64,000 nucleotides of DNA, from NCBI GenBank assembly GCA_964520895.1, contig CAZFOR010000001.1, positions 1 to 64,000 on the forward strand, read 5' to 3'. Origin of the DNA: SIG350 sp964520895 (GTDB lineage: Bacteria > Bacillota > Clostridia > TANB77 > SIG350). A model generated the notes under the pieces. The model saw nothing but the letters and a program-made list of their open reading frames with translations, ran no database searches and was not told where the DNA came from. Position 1 is the first letter of the stretch, and each line of letters starts with the position of its first letter. The translations under genes and the position numbers were made by a program. Below are positions 46,373-58,182 of the stretch, piece by piece.

Positions 46373-46455
46373 GCGGATGTGGCGGAACTGGCAGACGCAC
46401 TAGACTTAGGATCTAGCGGGCAACCGTGCAGGTTCAACTCCTGTCATCCGCACCA
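46373..46455 (+). tRNA. tRNA-Leu (anticodon TAG)
   Basis: Acceptor arms GCGGATG and CATCCGC pair fully, followed by A and a coded CCA. The anticodon stem CTAGA/TCTAG encloses the loop CTTAGGA with anticodon TAG, which reads CUA. The variable arm is long, as in class II tRNAs. The T arm has GGTTCAACTCC. Confidence 0.97.
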
Positions 46456-46465
46456 ATAGAGTAAC

Positions 46466-46499
46466 AAAAACCTAGATATTTCAATATATCTAGGTTTTT
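46466..46499 (+). terminator. Terminator of tRNA-Leu
   Basis: Arms AAAAACCTAGATAT and ATATCTAGGTTTTT with a six-base loop and five T at the 3' end. Confidence 0.85.
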
Positions 46500-46557
46500 C
46501 ATTACTATTTTGCCGTAATTTTGTCTATTACGAATACTTAATTTTATTTTATGAGTA

Positions 46558-47475
46558 TTATATTATGTCTCTTAAAATCTCTGTTATGTTTTTCATATCT
46601 TTTTCAAAAGACATTATTGTTATTAATATATTTTTACTTTTATTGACAATAATATATTGTCCATTACTACCATCTCTAAGAACGAATCCATCTTTTGATA
46701 TGAAAGTATAATATCCAACACCTATTTTAGGTAAAACTCTTTCTGGTTTATATATTTGCAAAGTTTCTAATTGCATTTTACACATTTCTTTAATCCAATA
46801 TTCTGGAACAACCTGTGTATTATCGTATTTTCCATTATGTAGCAAAAGTTGACCTATTTTATGAAAGTCAGTATGTTTTAAATATAGCTGCGTACAACCT
46901 GGGCAATACTTTCCATAGTTATCCCATACAAATTTATTTATATTTAACTTTTTAAAAATATTTTCATTTATAAAATCACATAAATTTATTTTAAATTTTT
47001 CTTGAAAAAATACAGATATTATAAATGGCTCAACATTGTTATATGCGAATCTGTCTCCAACCTCATATGGAATATCATAATTCAAAGCATATTCTAGTAA
47101 TTTGTCTTTATCAATATCTTCAATAAATCTTTCTGACATCATTTGACTTTCATACCCAGTAGTATGTGTTAAAAGATTTTTTATTGTCCATTTTTTTATT
47201 TTGTCTAAATTTGAATTGTTTTTTACAACAACTAAATCTTTAATTATAGGATATACCTTAGTTTCTAAATCAAACATATTCCTATCTATTGCAATACCAA
47301 CAGCCATAGCAGTTAGCAATTTACAGCAACTTCTTAATTCATGTAAATCTTCATCCTTATATATAAGTTTGTCTATATTGTTATTTTGCTCAACAAATAT
47401 GCTGTCAATGTTAAAGCTAGCTATTGAACTTGTAAGCTTGTTAACATTTTGCTTTATATCATTAATATTTATCAT
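46558..47475 (-). CDS. Serine hydrolase, class C beta-lactamase-like
   Basis: A 305-residue protein with the SxxK motif S49-C-C-K52, a tyrosine motif YNN and a C-terminal DGSNGQYI segment in place of KTG. It has the beta-lactamase/DD-peptidase fold. No signal peptide is seen, so it may act in the cytoplasm as an esterase. The substrate is unknown. Confidence 0.85.
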   Translation of the reverse strand: MININDIKQNVNKLTSSIASFNIDSIFVEQNNNIDKLIYKDEDLHELRSCCKLLTAMAVGIAIDRNMFDLETKVYPIIKDLVVVKNNSNLDKIKKWTIKNLLTHTTGYESQMMSERFIEDIDKDKLLEYALNYDIPYEVGDRFAYNNVEPFIISVFFQEKFKINLCDFINENIFKKLNINKFVWDNYGKYCPGCTQLYLKHTDFHKIGQLLLHNGKYDNTQVVPEYWIKEMCKMQLETLQIYKPERVLPKIGVGYYTFISKDGFVLRDGSNGQYIIVNKSKNILITIMSFEKDMKNITEILRDII

Positions 47476-47589
47476 TATATTCTCCTTGTATTTTTTTTAT
47501 ATAAAAATATCATATATTTATGTTTTTGTAAATAACTTTTATATATTTAAAAACTAATTAAAATTTTTAAATATATTTTAAAAAATGTA

Positions 47590-47618
47590 TTGACAATTAT
47601 ATAATTAACTTGTAAAAT
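47590..47618 (+). promoter_or_regulatory. Promoter of the YgjP-like gene
   Basis: TTGACA (47590-47595), 17 bases, TAAAAT (47613-47618): a near-consensus sigma-A promoter. Confidence 0.88.
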
Positions 47619-47620
47619 AA

Positions 47621-47632
47621 GAACAGATGTTC
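47621..47632 (+). promoter_or_regulatory. LexA (DinR) box
   Basis: GAACAGATGTTC matches the Firmicutes GAAC-N4-GTTC core exactly and lies two bases after the -10 element, over the expected transcript start. A half-matching GAAT-GTTT-GTTC follows at 47635. Repression by LexA is expected, with induction on DNA damage. Confidence 0.75.
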
Positions 47633-47661
47633 AGAATGTTTGTTCTAGGGAGGTAATAAAT

Positions 47662-48174
47662 ATGTCAATATTAAATAATAGAAAATCTAATTTAAATAAT
47701 TCATATTTAGCTGTTAGTATTTTAGGAAAAAGCCTTAAATTAAATATTAATTATATAAATGGTTTTGATATAAAATTAATTGAAAAAAATTGTGAACTTC
47801 ATTTATATTTACCTAAAAAATATAAAAATAAAGATAATATTGATATAATAAACTTAGCAATAAGAAATCTATATGATAAAGTTGCTGAAATAGAAGTTGA
47901 AAATGCTATGGAACTTGCAAGACATATTGTAAATTTTGCACCTGAAGATTATTTAATAAAAAGAATAAATGACGGATTTTATAAATCAAATAAAAGTTTA
48001 ATTATAATTAATCCTGATATTGTTCAGTATAGTAGAGAAACAATAAATACAACTGTTATACAAGCCTTCTGTAAAGCAAAATATAGATCTAATTCAAATA
48101 GCTATAAAGAGTTATTGCAAATGTCAATGAAAAAATACGAAAATTACTTTAATGATGATGTTAAAGTATCTTAA
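47662..48174 (+). CDS. YgjP-like protein lacking the metal-binding residues
   Basis: A 170-residue protein. Its C-terminal half (INPDIVQYSRETINTTVI, then Q134-AFC-K138, KYRSNSNSYKELL, MKKYENY) lines up with the YgjP/M48-like metallohydrolase family. The family has a HExxH motif at this place and a third His six residues later; here they are Q134, A135, K138 and N144, so zinc and the catalytic Glu are lost. It may be a structural or binding protein. GGGAGGT lies upstream of the ATG and a near-consensus promoter with a LexA box precedes it. The alignment is from memory. Confidence 0.6.
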   Translation: MSILNNRKSNLNNSYLAVSILGKSLKLNINYINGFDIKLIEKNCELHLYLPKKYKNKDNIDIINLAIRNLYDKVAEIEVENAMELARHIVNFAPEDYLIKRINDGFYKSNKSLIIINPDIVQYSRETINTTVIQAFCKAKYRSNSNSYKELLQMSMKKYENYFNDDVKVS

Positions 48175-48215
48175 AAAAGTAACTATGTATTACAATTAAT
48201 ACATAGTTACTTTTT
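48174..48215. terminator. Bidirectional terminator after the YgjP-like gene
   Basis: A 19-base-pair stem, AAAAAGTAACTATGTATTA and its complement with a four-base loop, between two converging genes. Confidence 0.92.
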
Positions 48216-48232
48216 CTCTTTTTATTTTATTT

Positions 48233-48979
48233 TTAATTAGCTATTCTTTCTGGCTCACTATAATCTACTCCAAATGTTTCAACAGATATATCTTTAATTA
48301 CTGGTGGATTTACTGGTCTATTAGCTTCTAATGAATAATTATCTCTTGTTACTACTTCAACATTTTGTAATTCTTCAACTATTTCAATTCCTTCTATTAC
48401 TTCACCAAAAGCTGCATAATCACCATCTAAATATGGAACATCAGCACTTGTTATAAAAAATTGTGTTGTAGCACTATCATATGGCATACTTTTTCTTGCC
48501 ATAGATAATGTACCTTTTTTATGTGATAAGTTATTTTCATATCCATTTGCTTCAAACTCTCCAACTATTGAATAATCTGACTGTCCCATTCCTGTTCCTT
48601 CCTTATCTCCACCTTGTATCATAAAATCAGGAATAGTTCTATGGAATATTAATCCATTATAGAAGTCAGAGTTAGCTAAATATATAAAATTCTCTACTGT
48701 TGTAGGTGCTATTTCTGGATGCAATTTTATAACTATTTTTCTATCATCTTCCATTGTAATTGTTGCTATTGGATATTTATCACCTATATCTTGATATTTT
48801 GTTGGTTTAATCAAATTCTTCTCCTCCTTATTTACATTTTGTATGTTTTGTGAAGATGCATTGCTTTTAACATCTTTTTTTTCATTATTAACTTCAACTA
48901 TAACAATTACACCTATTATAGCAATTATAATTAATAAAAATATTATTGTAAATCTATATTCTTTTAGAAAATTACCCAT
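48233..48979 (-). CDS. Membrane-anchored cyclophilin-type peptidyl-prolyl isomerase
   Basis: A 248-residue protein: one N-terminal membrane segment (about 10-30), a linker, and a cyclophilin domain with FHRTIPDFMIQGGDKEGTG and ATTQFFITSADVPYLDGDYA. It speeds proline isomerisation in secreted proteins. 15 bases separate it from the SLH gene. Confidence 0.93.
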   Translation of the reverse strand: MGNFLKEYRFTIIFLLIIIAIIGVIVIVEVNNEKKDVKSNASSQNIQNVNKEEKNLIKPTKYQDIGDKYPIATITMEDDRKIVIKLHPEIAPTTVENFIYLANSDFYNGLIFHRTIPDFMIQGGDKEGTGMGQSDYSIVGEFEANGYENNLSHKKGTLSMARKSMPYDSATTQFFITSADVPYLDGDYAAFGEVIEGIEIVEELQNVEVVTRDNYSLEANRPVNPPVIKDISVETFGVDYSEPERIAN

Positions 48980-48994
48980 TATATTTTCCTCCCA

Positions 48995-50557
48995 TTAATG
49001 TATTATTACTTGTATTGGATAAAATACTTCACCTTCATATCTTCCATAAACACTAACTTGGTCATTTTGTTTAATATCATCAATTGTTTTACCAACACCA
49101 TTTTGTGTTTTTATTAATGTTTCATCTTCATCTAAGAAAATCATTAATACTTGTCCTTCATCATTTTTTATAGTAAATACATAAATCTTTGGCAATACTT
49201 TTTGTATAGTACCTGATATTATTTCAATATTTGTTAATGTTTCAACTTTTACTTTCTCTACTCCATTATTTGTAATACTTAGTTTAACATCCATACCTAA
49301 TCTTAAGTCATATATATCCCCAATTGCTCCATCAAAATCGAACTCACAATTACTTGCTATTTCATATTTGTTAATTTCTTCTTTTAAATTTTTTATTGAA
49401 ATATAACTTTGTTTTCCAATTGTTATTTCTTCAATCATACCAACTTCTGTATAATTTATTAATCCTGAAACAACTTTAACAACTTCATCATTTACTAATT
49501 TTAATTCAATATCTTCATTTGATTTTATATCTGATAATAATATGTTTTGTCCAGTTTTATTTTGTATAATTAAATCTTGATCTGTTAATTTATATATTCT
49601 TTCTTGATTGTTTTCGCTTACACTAATATATGGAATATCTTCAATAAGCTGGCTAGATATATATTTTGCATATATAGTTTTTTCTATATTATCAACTGTC
49701 ATCTTAACAATCTCATTATCTTTTATATATGCAGTAATTTTATCATTTCTCTTTAATATTGATTTTTCTATTTTCTCATTATTTATATATACTTCAAGTT
49801 TACTTGATAAATCATATTCAGTTGTACTATTTGAAATTAGTAGTATAACCGTATTATCATCAAAATTAATATCATTTATATATCCAGAAACTTTTGTTAA
49901 ACTTCTTTCATATATAATATTATCTATTCTACATAATATTGTAGCTATTTGTGCCCTTGTAACAAATCCATTTGGATCAAATAAATTATCATAACCTATC
50001 ATTAGTCCTATTTTATTTACATATTCAACATATGGTAAATATTCTTCTTTTATTAAATCAGAATCATCAAATATTGATAATGCAAATTTATTTACCTTAT
50101 CATCATCACCTAAAAGTTTTACAAATATAAAAGCCGCTTCTTGTCTAGATAAATGTTCTTTTTCTTTACCATTTCCTAATGTTTCTAAAATATATCCCCT
50201 ATCTATTACGCCTTTTTTTAGTAAAAATGATATTTCTCCAATTGCTTCTGTTATACCTGCATTTTTTAAAATATCTGTATATTCTAATTTTGCATCTTCA
50301 ATTAACTCTTTGTTTTCTTCTTCATAATATCCCATTAATCTTGAAAACATCAAAAATGCATGTGATTTAATTATATATTCATCTGGTCCAAACGTACCAT
50401 CTTGTTTTCCAAGTATTACCCATTTTTCTGCCATTTGCTTTATTTCGTTTTCAGCCCAATGTCCTTTTGTATCCGAAAACGAGATACCTGCAGCCATATA
50501 AACCGTAGAAAATGTAATTAAGCATATCATTACTAAACTAATTACTTTTTTAAACAT
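48995..50557 (-). CDS. S-layer homology (SLH) domain protein
   Basis: A 520-residue secreted protein: signal peptide (about 1-25), then three SLH-type repeats (to about 220) with DTKGHWAENEIKQMAEKWVI and DGTFGPDEYI; a later repeat has FDPNGFVTRAQIATILCRI. The rest is a beta-rich body with no recognised domain. SLH repeats bind secondary wall polymer, so it is displayed on the cell wall. The polymer made by the 35-42.8 kb operon is a possible ligand, which is only a suggestion. Confidence 0.88.
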   Translation of the reverse strand: MFKKVISLVMICLITFSTVYMAAGISFSDTKGHWAENEIKQMAEKWVILGKQDGTFGPDEYIIKSHAFLMFSRLMGYYEEENKELIEDAKLEYTDILKNAGITEAIGEISFLLKKGVIDRGYILETLGNGKEKEHLSRQEAAFIFVKLLGDDDKVNKFALSIFDDSDLIKEEYLPYVEYVNKIGLMIGYDNLFDPNGFVTRAQIATILCRIDNIIYERSLTKVSGYINDINFDDNTVILLISNSTTEYDLSSKLEVYINNEKIEKSILKRNDKITAYIKDNEIVKMTVDNIEKTIYAKYISSQLIEDIPYISVSENNQERIYKLTDQDLIIQNKTGQNILLSDIKSNEDIELKLVNDEVVKVVSGLINYTEVGMIEEITIGKQSYISIKNLKEEINKYEIASNCEFDFDGAIGDIYDLRLGMDVKLSITNNGVEKVKVETLTNIEIISGTIQKVLPKIYVFTIKNDEGQVLMIFLDEDETLIKTQNGVGKTIDDIKQNDQVSVYGRYEGEVFYPIQVIIH

Positions 50558-50616
50558 AATTCATCACTCCTATTTTTAGTACTATATCCTAGTACCATTT
50601 TTATTATACTATATTG

Positions 50617-52783
<2,167 letters not shown>

Positions 52784-52938
52784 TTTTTCATCTTCCTAAC
52801 TCTATATTTCCGTATAATTATATTATATTTTCATAAAAAAATCTACATATATATTGTGTTTTAACAAATTTTCATAATTTCATCATATTTTCATTGAAAA
52901 AAGAGTGTTTTTGATGTATTATCTATACGGAGGATATT

Positions 52939-53877
52939 ATGATTAATTGGTTTACTTCAAAAGAAATATTAGATAATAGTAAAATGATACTAACAAACAC
53001 ATATAATAAAACAGCAGAGTTATTGCAAACTTTAAATATCAAAAGCAGTTTATTTGTTGTTTTTGGAAAAAATTTAGAGCTTGATAATTTACTAAAAATT
53101 AATAATATAAATTATATGTTTTTTAACAAAAACTGTTATAAAAGATATTTTAAAACTATAAACATAAATGCTATTCATAATATATTCTTTATTTACGATT
53201 TAAATGAATTAGATTATAGCTTAGATGTTATTGCTAAAGCATTAAAATATGTGAAACAATTTTGTAACAAAAATAGAATACATTTTGGTATTAACTATAA
53301 CAAAAACATATTGTTGTCAAATATAGTTGTTCCTACTTCATTTGATTATACAAATACAAATGACATGAATATTGTAAATGATATTGCAAATTTAAATATC
53401 TGTTTTAATATTAACGATAAGAAAAAACTATATGAATATATTTATGATGTTTGTTGTGATTATTTAGATAATGAGTTTACAAAAAATCATTATTGTGATT
53501 TTTCAAATAACACATGTATTGCAAATAGAGAAAACAAAACATGTAATAAAGATAATGGATGTTGCTATACTATTAAATACCAAGGATATCTTGATTTTGA
53601 AAATACTGGTTTATGCAAGTATCAAAAAAGTGGTAAATGCCAAATAAAGTCAATTACTTGCAAATTATATACTTGTGCTTTTTATAAAAAGCAAGGAATT
53701 AGATTTAAACCAAATGATATATTTTTAATTAAATATTTCTTTACAAATAAACAAAAATTAATTTTATTATATAATTTCTATAAAGATAAATCTGAAATGA
53801 TAAATAAATTGTTAGAAAAAAACAATGTACCATATCTTGTCTATTATCTAACAGGTTCATATTATATAAAAGATTAG
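52939..53877 (+). CDS. Cysteine-rich conserved-looking protein of unknown function
   Basis: A 312-residue protein. The N-terminal 150 residues look like an alpha/beta domain. The C-terminal half has many cysteines in pairs: CDFSNNTCIANRENKTC, GCCYTIKY, LCKYQKSGKCQIKSITCKLYTC. This suggests a metal or Fe-S cluster of two or more sites, as in YkgJ-like proteins. I cannot name the family. GGAGG precedes the ATG. It stands alone before asd. Confidence 0.65.
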   Translation: MINWFTSKEILDNSKMILTNTYNKTAELLQTLNIKSSLFVVFGKNLELDNLLKINNINYMFFNKNCYKRYFKTININAIHNIFFIYDLNELDYSLDVIAKALKYVKQFCNKNRIHFGINYNKNILLSNIVVPTSFDYTNTNDMNIVNDIANLNICFNINDKKKLYEYIYDVCCDYLDNEFTKNHYCDFSNNTCIANRENKTCNKDNGCCYTIKYQGYLDFENTGLCKYQKSGKCQIKSITCKLYTCAFYKKQGIRFKPNDIFLIKYFFTNKQKLILLYNFYKDKSEMINKLLEKNNVPYLVYYLTGSYYIKD

Positions 53878-53947
53878 TATTATTAAATTAACACAATATA
53901 TATATTATTTTCATATTATATATATATAATTTTAGGAGAGTGATTTT

Positions 53948-54952
53948 ATGTCAAATATTAGATTAGCAGTTGTAGGTGCTACAGGTATGGTAGGTAATAT
54001 GTTTTTAAAAGTATTGGAAGAAAAAAACTTAGAAATTGATGAATATGTTTTATTTGCTTCTGAACGATCAGCAGGTAAAAAAGTTCAGTTCATGGGTAAT
54101 GAATATGAGATTCAGCTGCTTAATGAATCTTCTTTTGATAGTGGTTTTGATTATGCATTATTTTCAGCAGGTGGAAGTGCCAGTTTAAAATATGCTCCAA
54201 TAGCAGCATCAAAAGGATGTATTGTTATTGATAATAGTAGCGCATTTAGAATGGATGAAAATGTACCATTAGTAGTTCCAGAAGTAAATCCAGAAGATAT
54301 TTTTATAAATAACGGAATAATAGCTAATCCAAATTGTTCAACAATTCAAGCAGTTGTACCTTTAAAACCATTGCATGATAAATATATGATAAAAAGAATA
54401 GTATATTCTACATATCAATCTGTATCAGGTGCAGGTAGTAAAGGATTCCATGATTTAGAAAATGGTGTCAAAGGAAATAACTTACCACTTGAAAAATTCC
54501 AATACCCTATATTTGATAATTGTATTCCACAAATTGATGATTTTTTAGACAATGGATATACAAAAGAAGAAATGAAAATGGTTAATGAAACAAGAAAAAT
54601 ATTACATGATGATAATATACAAATAACTGCAACAACAGTTAGAGTTCCTGTATATTATTCACATAGTGAATCTATAAATATTGAATTTGAAAAAGATTTC
54701 GATTTAGATGAACTTAGAAATCTTTTATCAAATTATCCGGGTATTATATTAAAAGATGACATAAAAAACAATATTTATCCTATGGTAATTGATTCAACAG
54801 GAACAGATGAAGTGTATGTTGGAAGAATTAGAAGAGATTTTTCAATTAAATCAGGTGTTAATTTATGGGTTGTTGCAGATAATATTAGAAAAGGCGCTGC
54901 ATCAAATGCTATACAAATACTTGAAGAACTACTAAAAAGAAGACACAATTAA
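53948..54952 (+). CDS. asd: Aspartate-semialdehyde dehydrogenase
   Basis: A 334-residue protein with the NADP site VVGATGMVGNMF, the active cysteine in IANPNCSTIQ and SGAGSKG. It makes aspartate semialdehyde for lysine, threonine and methionine. dapA and dapB lie 2.3 kb further on. Confidence 0.97.
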   Translation: MSNIRLAVVGATGMVGNMFLKVLEEKNLEIDEYVLFASERSAGKKVQFMGNEYEIQLLNESSFDSGFDYALFSAGGSASLKYAPIAASKGCIVIDNSSAFRMDENVPLVVPEVNPEDIFINNGIIANPNCSTIQAVVPLKPLHDKYMIKRIVYSTYQSVSGAGSKGFHDLENGVKGNNLPLEKFQYPIFDNCIPQIDDFLDNGYTKEEMKMVNETRKILHDDNIQITATTVRVPVYYSHSESINIEFEKDFDLDELRNLLSNYPGIILKDDIKNNIYPMVIDSTGTDEVYVGRIRRDFSIKSGVNLWVVADNIRKGAASNAIQILEELLKRRHN

Positions 54953-54964
54953 GTGTCTTCTTTT
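54935..54964 (+). terminator. Terminator of asd
   Basis: Arms AAAAGAAGACAC and GTGTCTTCTTTT with a six-base loop. The first arm encodes the last residues of asd and the loop contains the stop. The T run is on the plus strand. Confidence 0.85.
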
Positions 54965-54975
54965 ACATTTGAAAT

Positions 54976-56225
54976 TTAGAATTTTTTACTGTATTGATAT
55001 GTTTTAACCGGTTGTCCTGTTTGTGATGGATTTGTAATTATAACCATATTTTCTCTCACAGCATTGTCATTCTTTTCTCCTGCAACATGTCCGATTATCT
55101 TTGCATCCAAGTTATATTGCGCACAAACATCGATAATTTTATTACCATCTTCAATTGTATCAACATACAGTTCCATACCCACTCCCATATTAAACGTTTT
55201 ATACATATGAGAATAATCAATATTTTCAGATTGTTGTATCAGCTTAAATATCGGAGGTATAGGTGGTAAAATATCCTTTATATAATATAAATTATAATCT
55301 GGATTTCCAAACCCAATACATTTGGTAAGTCCTCCACCTGAACAATGTATAATACCATTAATTTTTACATTTCCGAATATTTCATTTAATACAGGCGTAT
55401 ATGTCCTTGTTGGTGAGAGTAATAAATCTGCAATTGTAACTTCAGTTCCAGGGATTGCTCCGATATAATCAAGCATATACTTTCCACGAAATACATTGTT
55501 AATATCAAGAGTTCCATCAATAACCTCTGTATATTTTCTATAATACGGAGATAAGAGTACATTTATTGCAAGTGTAAGACCATTACTTCTTATACCTGAA
55601 TTATATCTGTCCTCATATGTTGTTTGACCAGCTGATGAAAGTCCAACAATAACATTACCAGGAATAATATTTGAACAATCAATAACTTTATATTTTTCAA
55701 TAAAGCCAACTGTTGTTGCATCAAGTCCCATTGTAGTTGTATAACTTCCGACATCAGCCGTTTCTCCACCTGCCTCAATAATATTAACACCAAGTTTTTT
55801 CATTTTCTCAAAAAAATCTGCATAACCTGATATAATTGTTGCAACATCTTCATCAGATATCCGATTGGAGTTTCTTGAAATGTGATTTGATATTTGGATA
55901 TCATTAACTATTCCGACAGCTGCCATGTCATCAATATTCATTACAACAACATCTTGCGGTAACCGCTTTAAATATTCCAAATACCTGCTGTTTCCTTCCC
56001 GTTTCATCAAATATACCAAATTAGATTTTGTGCCTGCTCCATCTGAATGTATAACCTGTACAAATTCACCATCAAAAAATTCAGGTAATGAATCAGGCAT
56101 CGGTAAAATTTTACAAAAAGCACCAGGAAACAATCCTTTTGATAAATTCTTTATTGCTTTATGAACACCCTCCTTACTTGACGATACACCCAATTGTGCA
56201 TACGGATCCACTTTTTTTGACTCAT
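54976..56225 (-). CDS. purM: Bacteroidetes-type AIR synthase (PurM), probable frameshift near the start
   Basis: An AIR-synthase-fold protein with VHKAIKNLSKGLFPGAFCKI, HSDGAGTKSNLVYLM, MNIDDMAAVG, AGGETADVG, LSPTRTYTPV and HCSGGGLTK. These match the PurM form of Bacteroidetes, not the usual Firmicutes one. It closes the imidazole ring in purine synthesis. The frame without an ATG begins VDPYAQLGV at GTG 56211. A good site (GGAGG) and ATG lie at 56225 in another frame; adding one A to the seven-A run (56212-56218) joins them and gives 416 residues. Two sampled 60-base lines are 35% and 40% G+C, against 20% in a nearby line. No other pur genes are adjacent. Confidence 0.75.
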
Positions 56226-56299
56226 CTTGTTTTCCTCCTTCTAAATAAAATAAAAGAATTAATTTACATAATTTTCTCGTATATTATACCATAATTATA

Positions 56300-57163
56300 C
56301 TAATTGTCAATATTTATAAAGGTAACTACTGGTATATGTGGTAAATTAAATACTCTTACTGGTAATCTTCCTATTCCTAATCCAGCACTTACTATAAGGT
56401 TACTATTATTTATACTATATATTCCTTTACTATATTTAGGAAAAAAACTGACATCTGGTGATAATACACCTCCTAATACTGGTAACCTCATTATTCCACC
56501 GTGAACATGTCCACTAAATACTAAATCAGCTCCCCACTTTTCATATAATTCATAATATAGAGGATTATGTGTAAGTAATATATTGTATTCATTTGCATCA
56601 CATTTTCCAATTATTTTCTCAATATCATCAACAGTTAACTTTATGTTATATTTACTTCTACTATCTTGATAATATCTAAGTGGATATGTTAAACCATATA
56701 TATTAATTTTCGTTTCTCCTTTTACAATTTCAGACATCTCATTATCTAAAACATTAACATTATATTTTTCTAATTCATAGGTCATATCATTAATAATATT
56801 TTTTTTATTATCTTGTTCATGATTACCATAAACATAGTACATTTCATATTCTTGTATCTGTTTTATCAAATTAATAAATGCTTCATAATTTGTATCTCTA
56901 CTACTTATCATATCACCTGTTATTACTATAATATCAGGGTTTATTTTTTTTATTTTATTTGTTAATTTTACATTATCTTTTCCAAAGCTCGTATTATGCA
57001 AATCAGATAAATGAACAATCTTAAAATTATTAAACTCATCTGATATCTTAGTTGAATTAACAGTATATTCACTAATTTGAATTATATTGTTATTTAAATA
57101 TACAAATATTCCTATACAAAATATTATTACTGCAATTATTATTACTATTTTTATATTTTTCAT
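56300..57163 (-). CDS. Membrane-anchored metallophosphoesterase (YkuE-like)
   Basis: A 287-residue protein with one N-terminal membrane segment (about 4-24) and all motifs of a calcineurin-like phosphoesterase: HLSDLHN, TGDMISSRD, YGNHEQDN, LTHNPLYYE and SGHVHGG. It should hydrolyse a phosphoester outside the membrane. The substrate is unknown. Confidence 0.9.
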   Translation of the reverse strand: MKNIKIVIIIAVIIFCIGIFVYLNNNIIQISEYTVNSTKISDEFNNFKIVHLSDLHNTSFGKDNVKLTNKIKKINPDIIVITGDMISSRDTNYEAFINLIKQIQEYEMYYVYGNHEQDNKKNIINDMTYELEKYNVNVLDNEMSEIVKGETKINIYGLTYPLRYYQDSRSKYNIKLTVDDIEKIIGKCDANEYNILLTHNPLYYELYEKWGADLVFSGHVHGGIMRLPVLGGVLSPDVSFFPKYSKGIYSINNSNLIVSAGLGIGRLPVRVFNLPHIPVVTFINIDN

Positions 57164-57279
57164 ATTTATCTCCCATATTTCTATAATTTATTATATAGAT
57201 ATATTATATATTTTTTTTCAAAAAATCTACCTATTTTTTGTATTTTATAATATAATATATGTGTAAGGGGGAATTTATT

Positions 57280-58164
57280 ATGAAGGATAAAATTTTTACC
57301 GGTAGTGGTGTTGCTATTGTCACACCTTTTACCGAAAATTCAATTGACTTTAATAAATTTGGGGAATTAATAGAATTTCAAATTCAAAATAATACAAAAG
57401 CAATTATTGTTTGTGGGACAACTGGTGAATCTTCTACAATGTCTGATACAGAAAAGAAAGAAGCAATAAAATTTGCAGTAGATAAAGTAAATCATCGTAT
57501 TCCTGTTATAGCTGGAACTGGTGGAAATAATACAAGTTATTCAATAGAATTATCTAAATATTGTGAAAGTATAGGTGTTGATGGTTTATTACTTGTAACA
57601 CCATACTATAACAAAACTACACAAAAAGGATTAGTTGCACATTATACTAAAATAGCACAAAGTGTTAATTTACCAATTATATTATATAATGTACCATCTA
57701 GAACAGGTCTTAATATATCTGTTGATACTTATGTTGAGTTATCTAAAATACCAAATATAGTTGCAGCAAAAGAAGCTAGTGGCAATTTATCTCAAGTAGC
57801 TCAAATTGCAGCAAAATGTGGTGATGAATTACATATATATTCTGGTAACGATGACCAAATAACACCGATATTATCACTTGGTGGAATTGGTGTTATATCA
57901 GTACTTGCAAATATATTACCAAATGAAACAAATGAAATATGTAAATCATATTTTGAAGGTAATACAAATAAATCAAAAGACCTTCAATTAAAATATTTAG
58001 ATTTGATAAACAGTCTATTTATTGAGGTAAATCCTATACCTGTTAAGCAAGCATTAAATGAACTTGGATACAATGTTGGAAAATGTAGACTTCCTTTATA
58101 TGATATGGATAATAAAAATATTGAAATATTAAAAAACAGTTTAAAAAATGTAGGATTAATATAA
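57280..58164 (+). CDS. dapA: 4-hydroxy-tetrahydrodipicolinate synthase
   Basis: A 294-residue protein with VCGTTGESSTMSDTEK, LYNVPSRTGLNI and the Schiff-base lysine in IVAAKEASGN. It condenses pyruvate and aspartate semialdehyde. ATG 57280 has AAGGGGG upstream; the earlier ATG 57259 lies in that site. dapB follows after 18 bases. Confidence 0.97.
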   Translation: MKDKIFTGSGVAIVTPFTENSIDFNKFGELIEFQIQNNTKAIIVCGTTGESSTMSDTEKKEAIKFAVDKVNHRIPVIAGTGGNNTSYSIELSKYCESIGVDGLLLVTPYYNKTTQKGLVAHYTKIAQSVNLPIILYNVPSRTGLNISVDTYVELSKIPNIVAAKEASGNLSQVAQIAAKCGDELHIYSGNDDQITPILSLGGIGVISVLANILPNETNEICKSYFEGNTNKSKDLQLKYLDLINSLFIEVNPIPVKQALNELGYNVGKCRLPLYDMDNKNIEILKNSLKNVGLI

Positions 58165-58182
58165 AGAAAAGAGGTAATATTT

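Noticed and set aside
46373..46455. Integrated element at tRNA-Leu
   Set aside because: The 3' end of the tRNA is followed at once by its terminator and no duplicated tRNA end or integrase was seen nearby.
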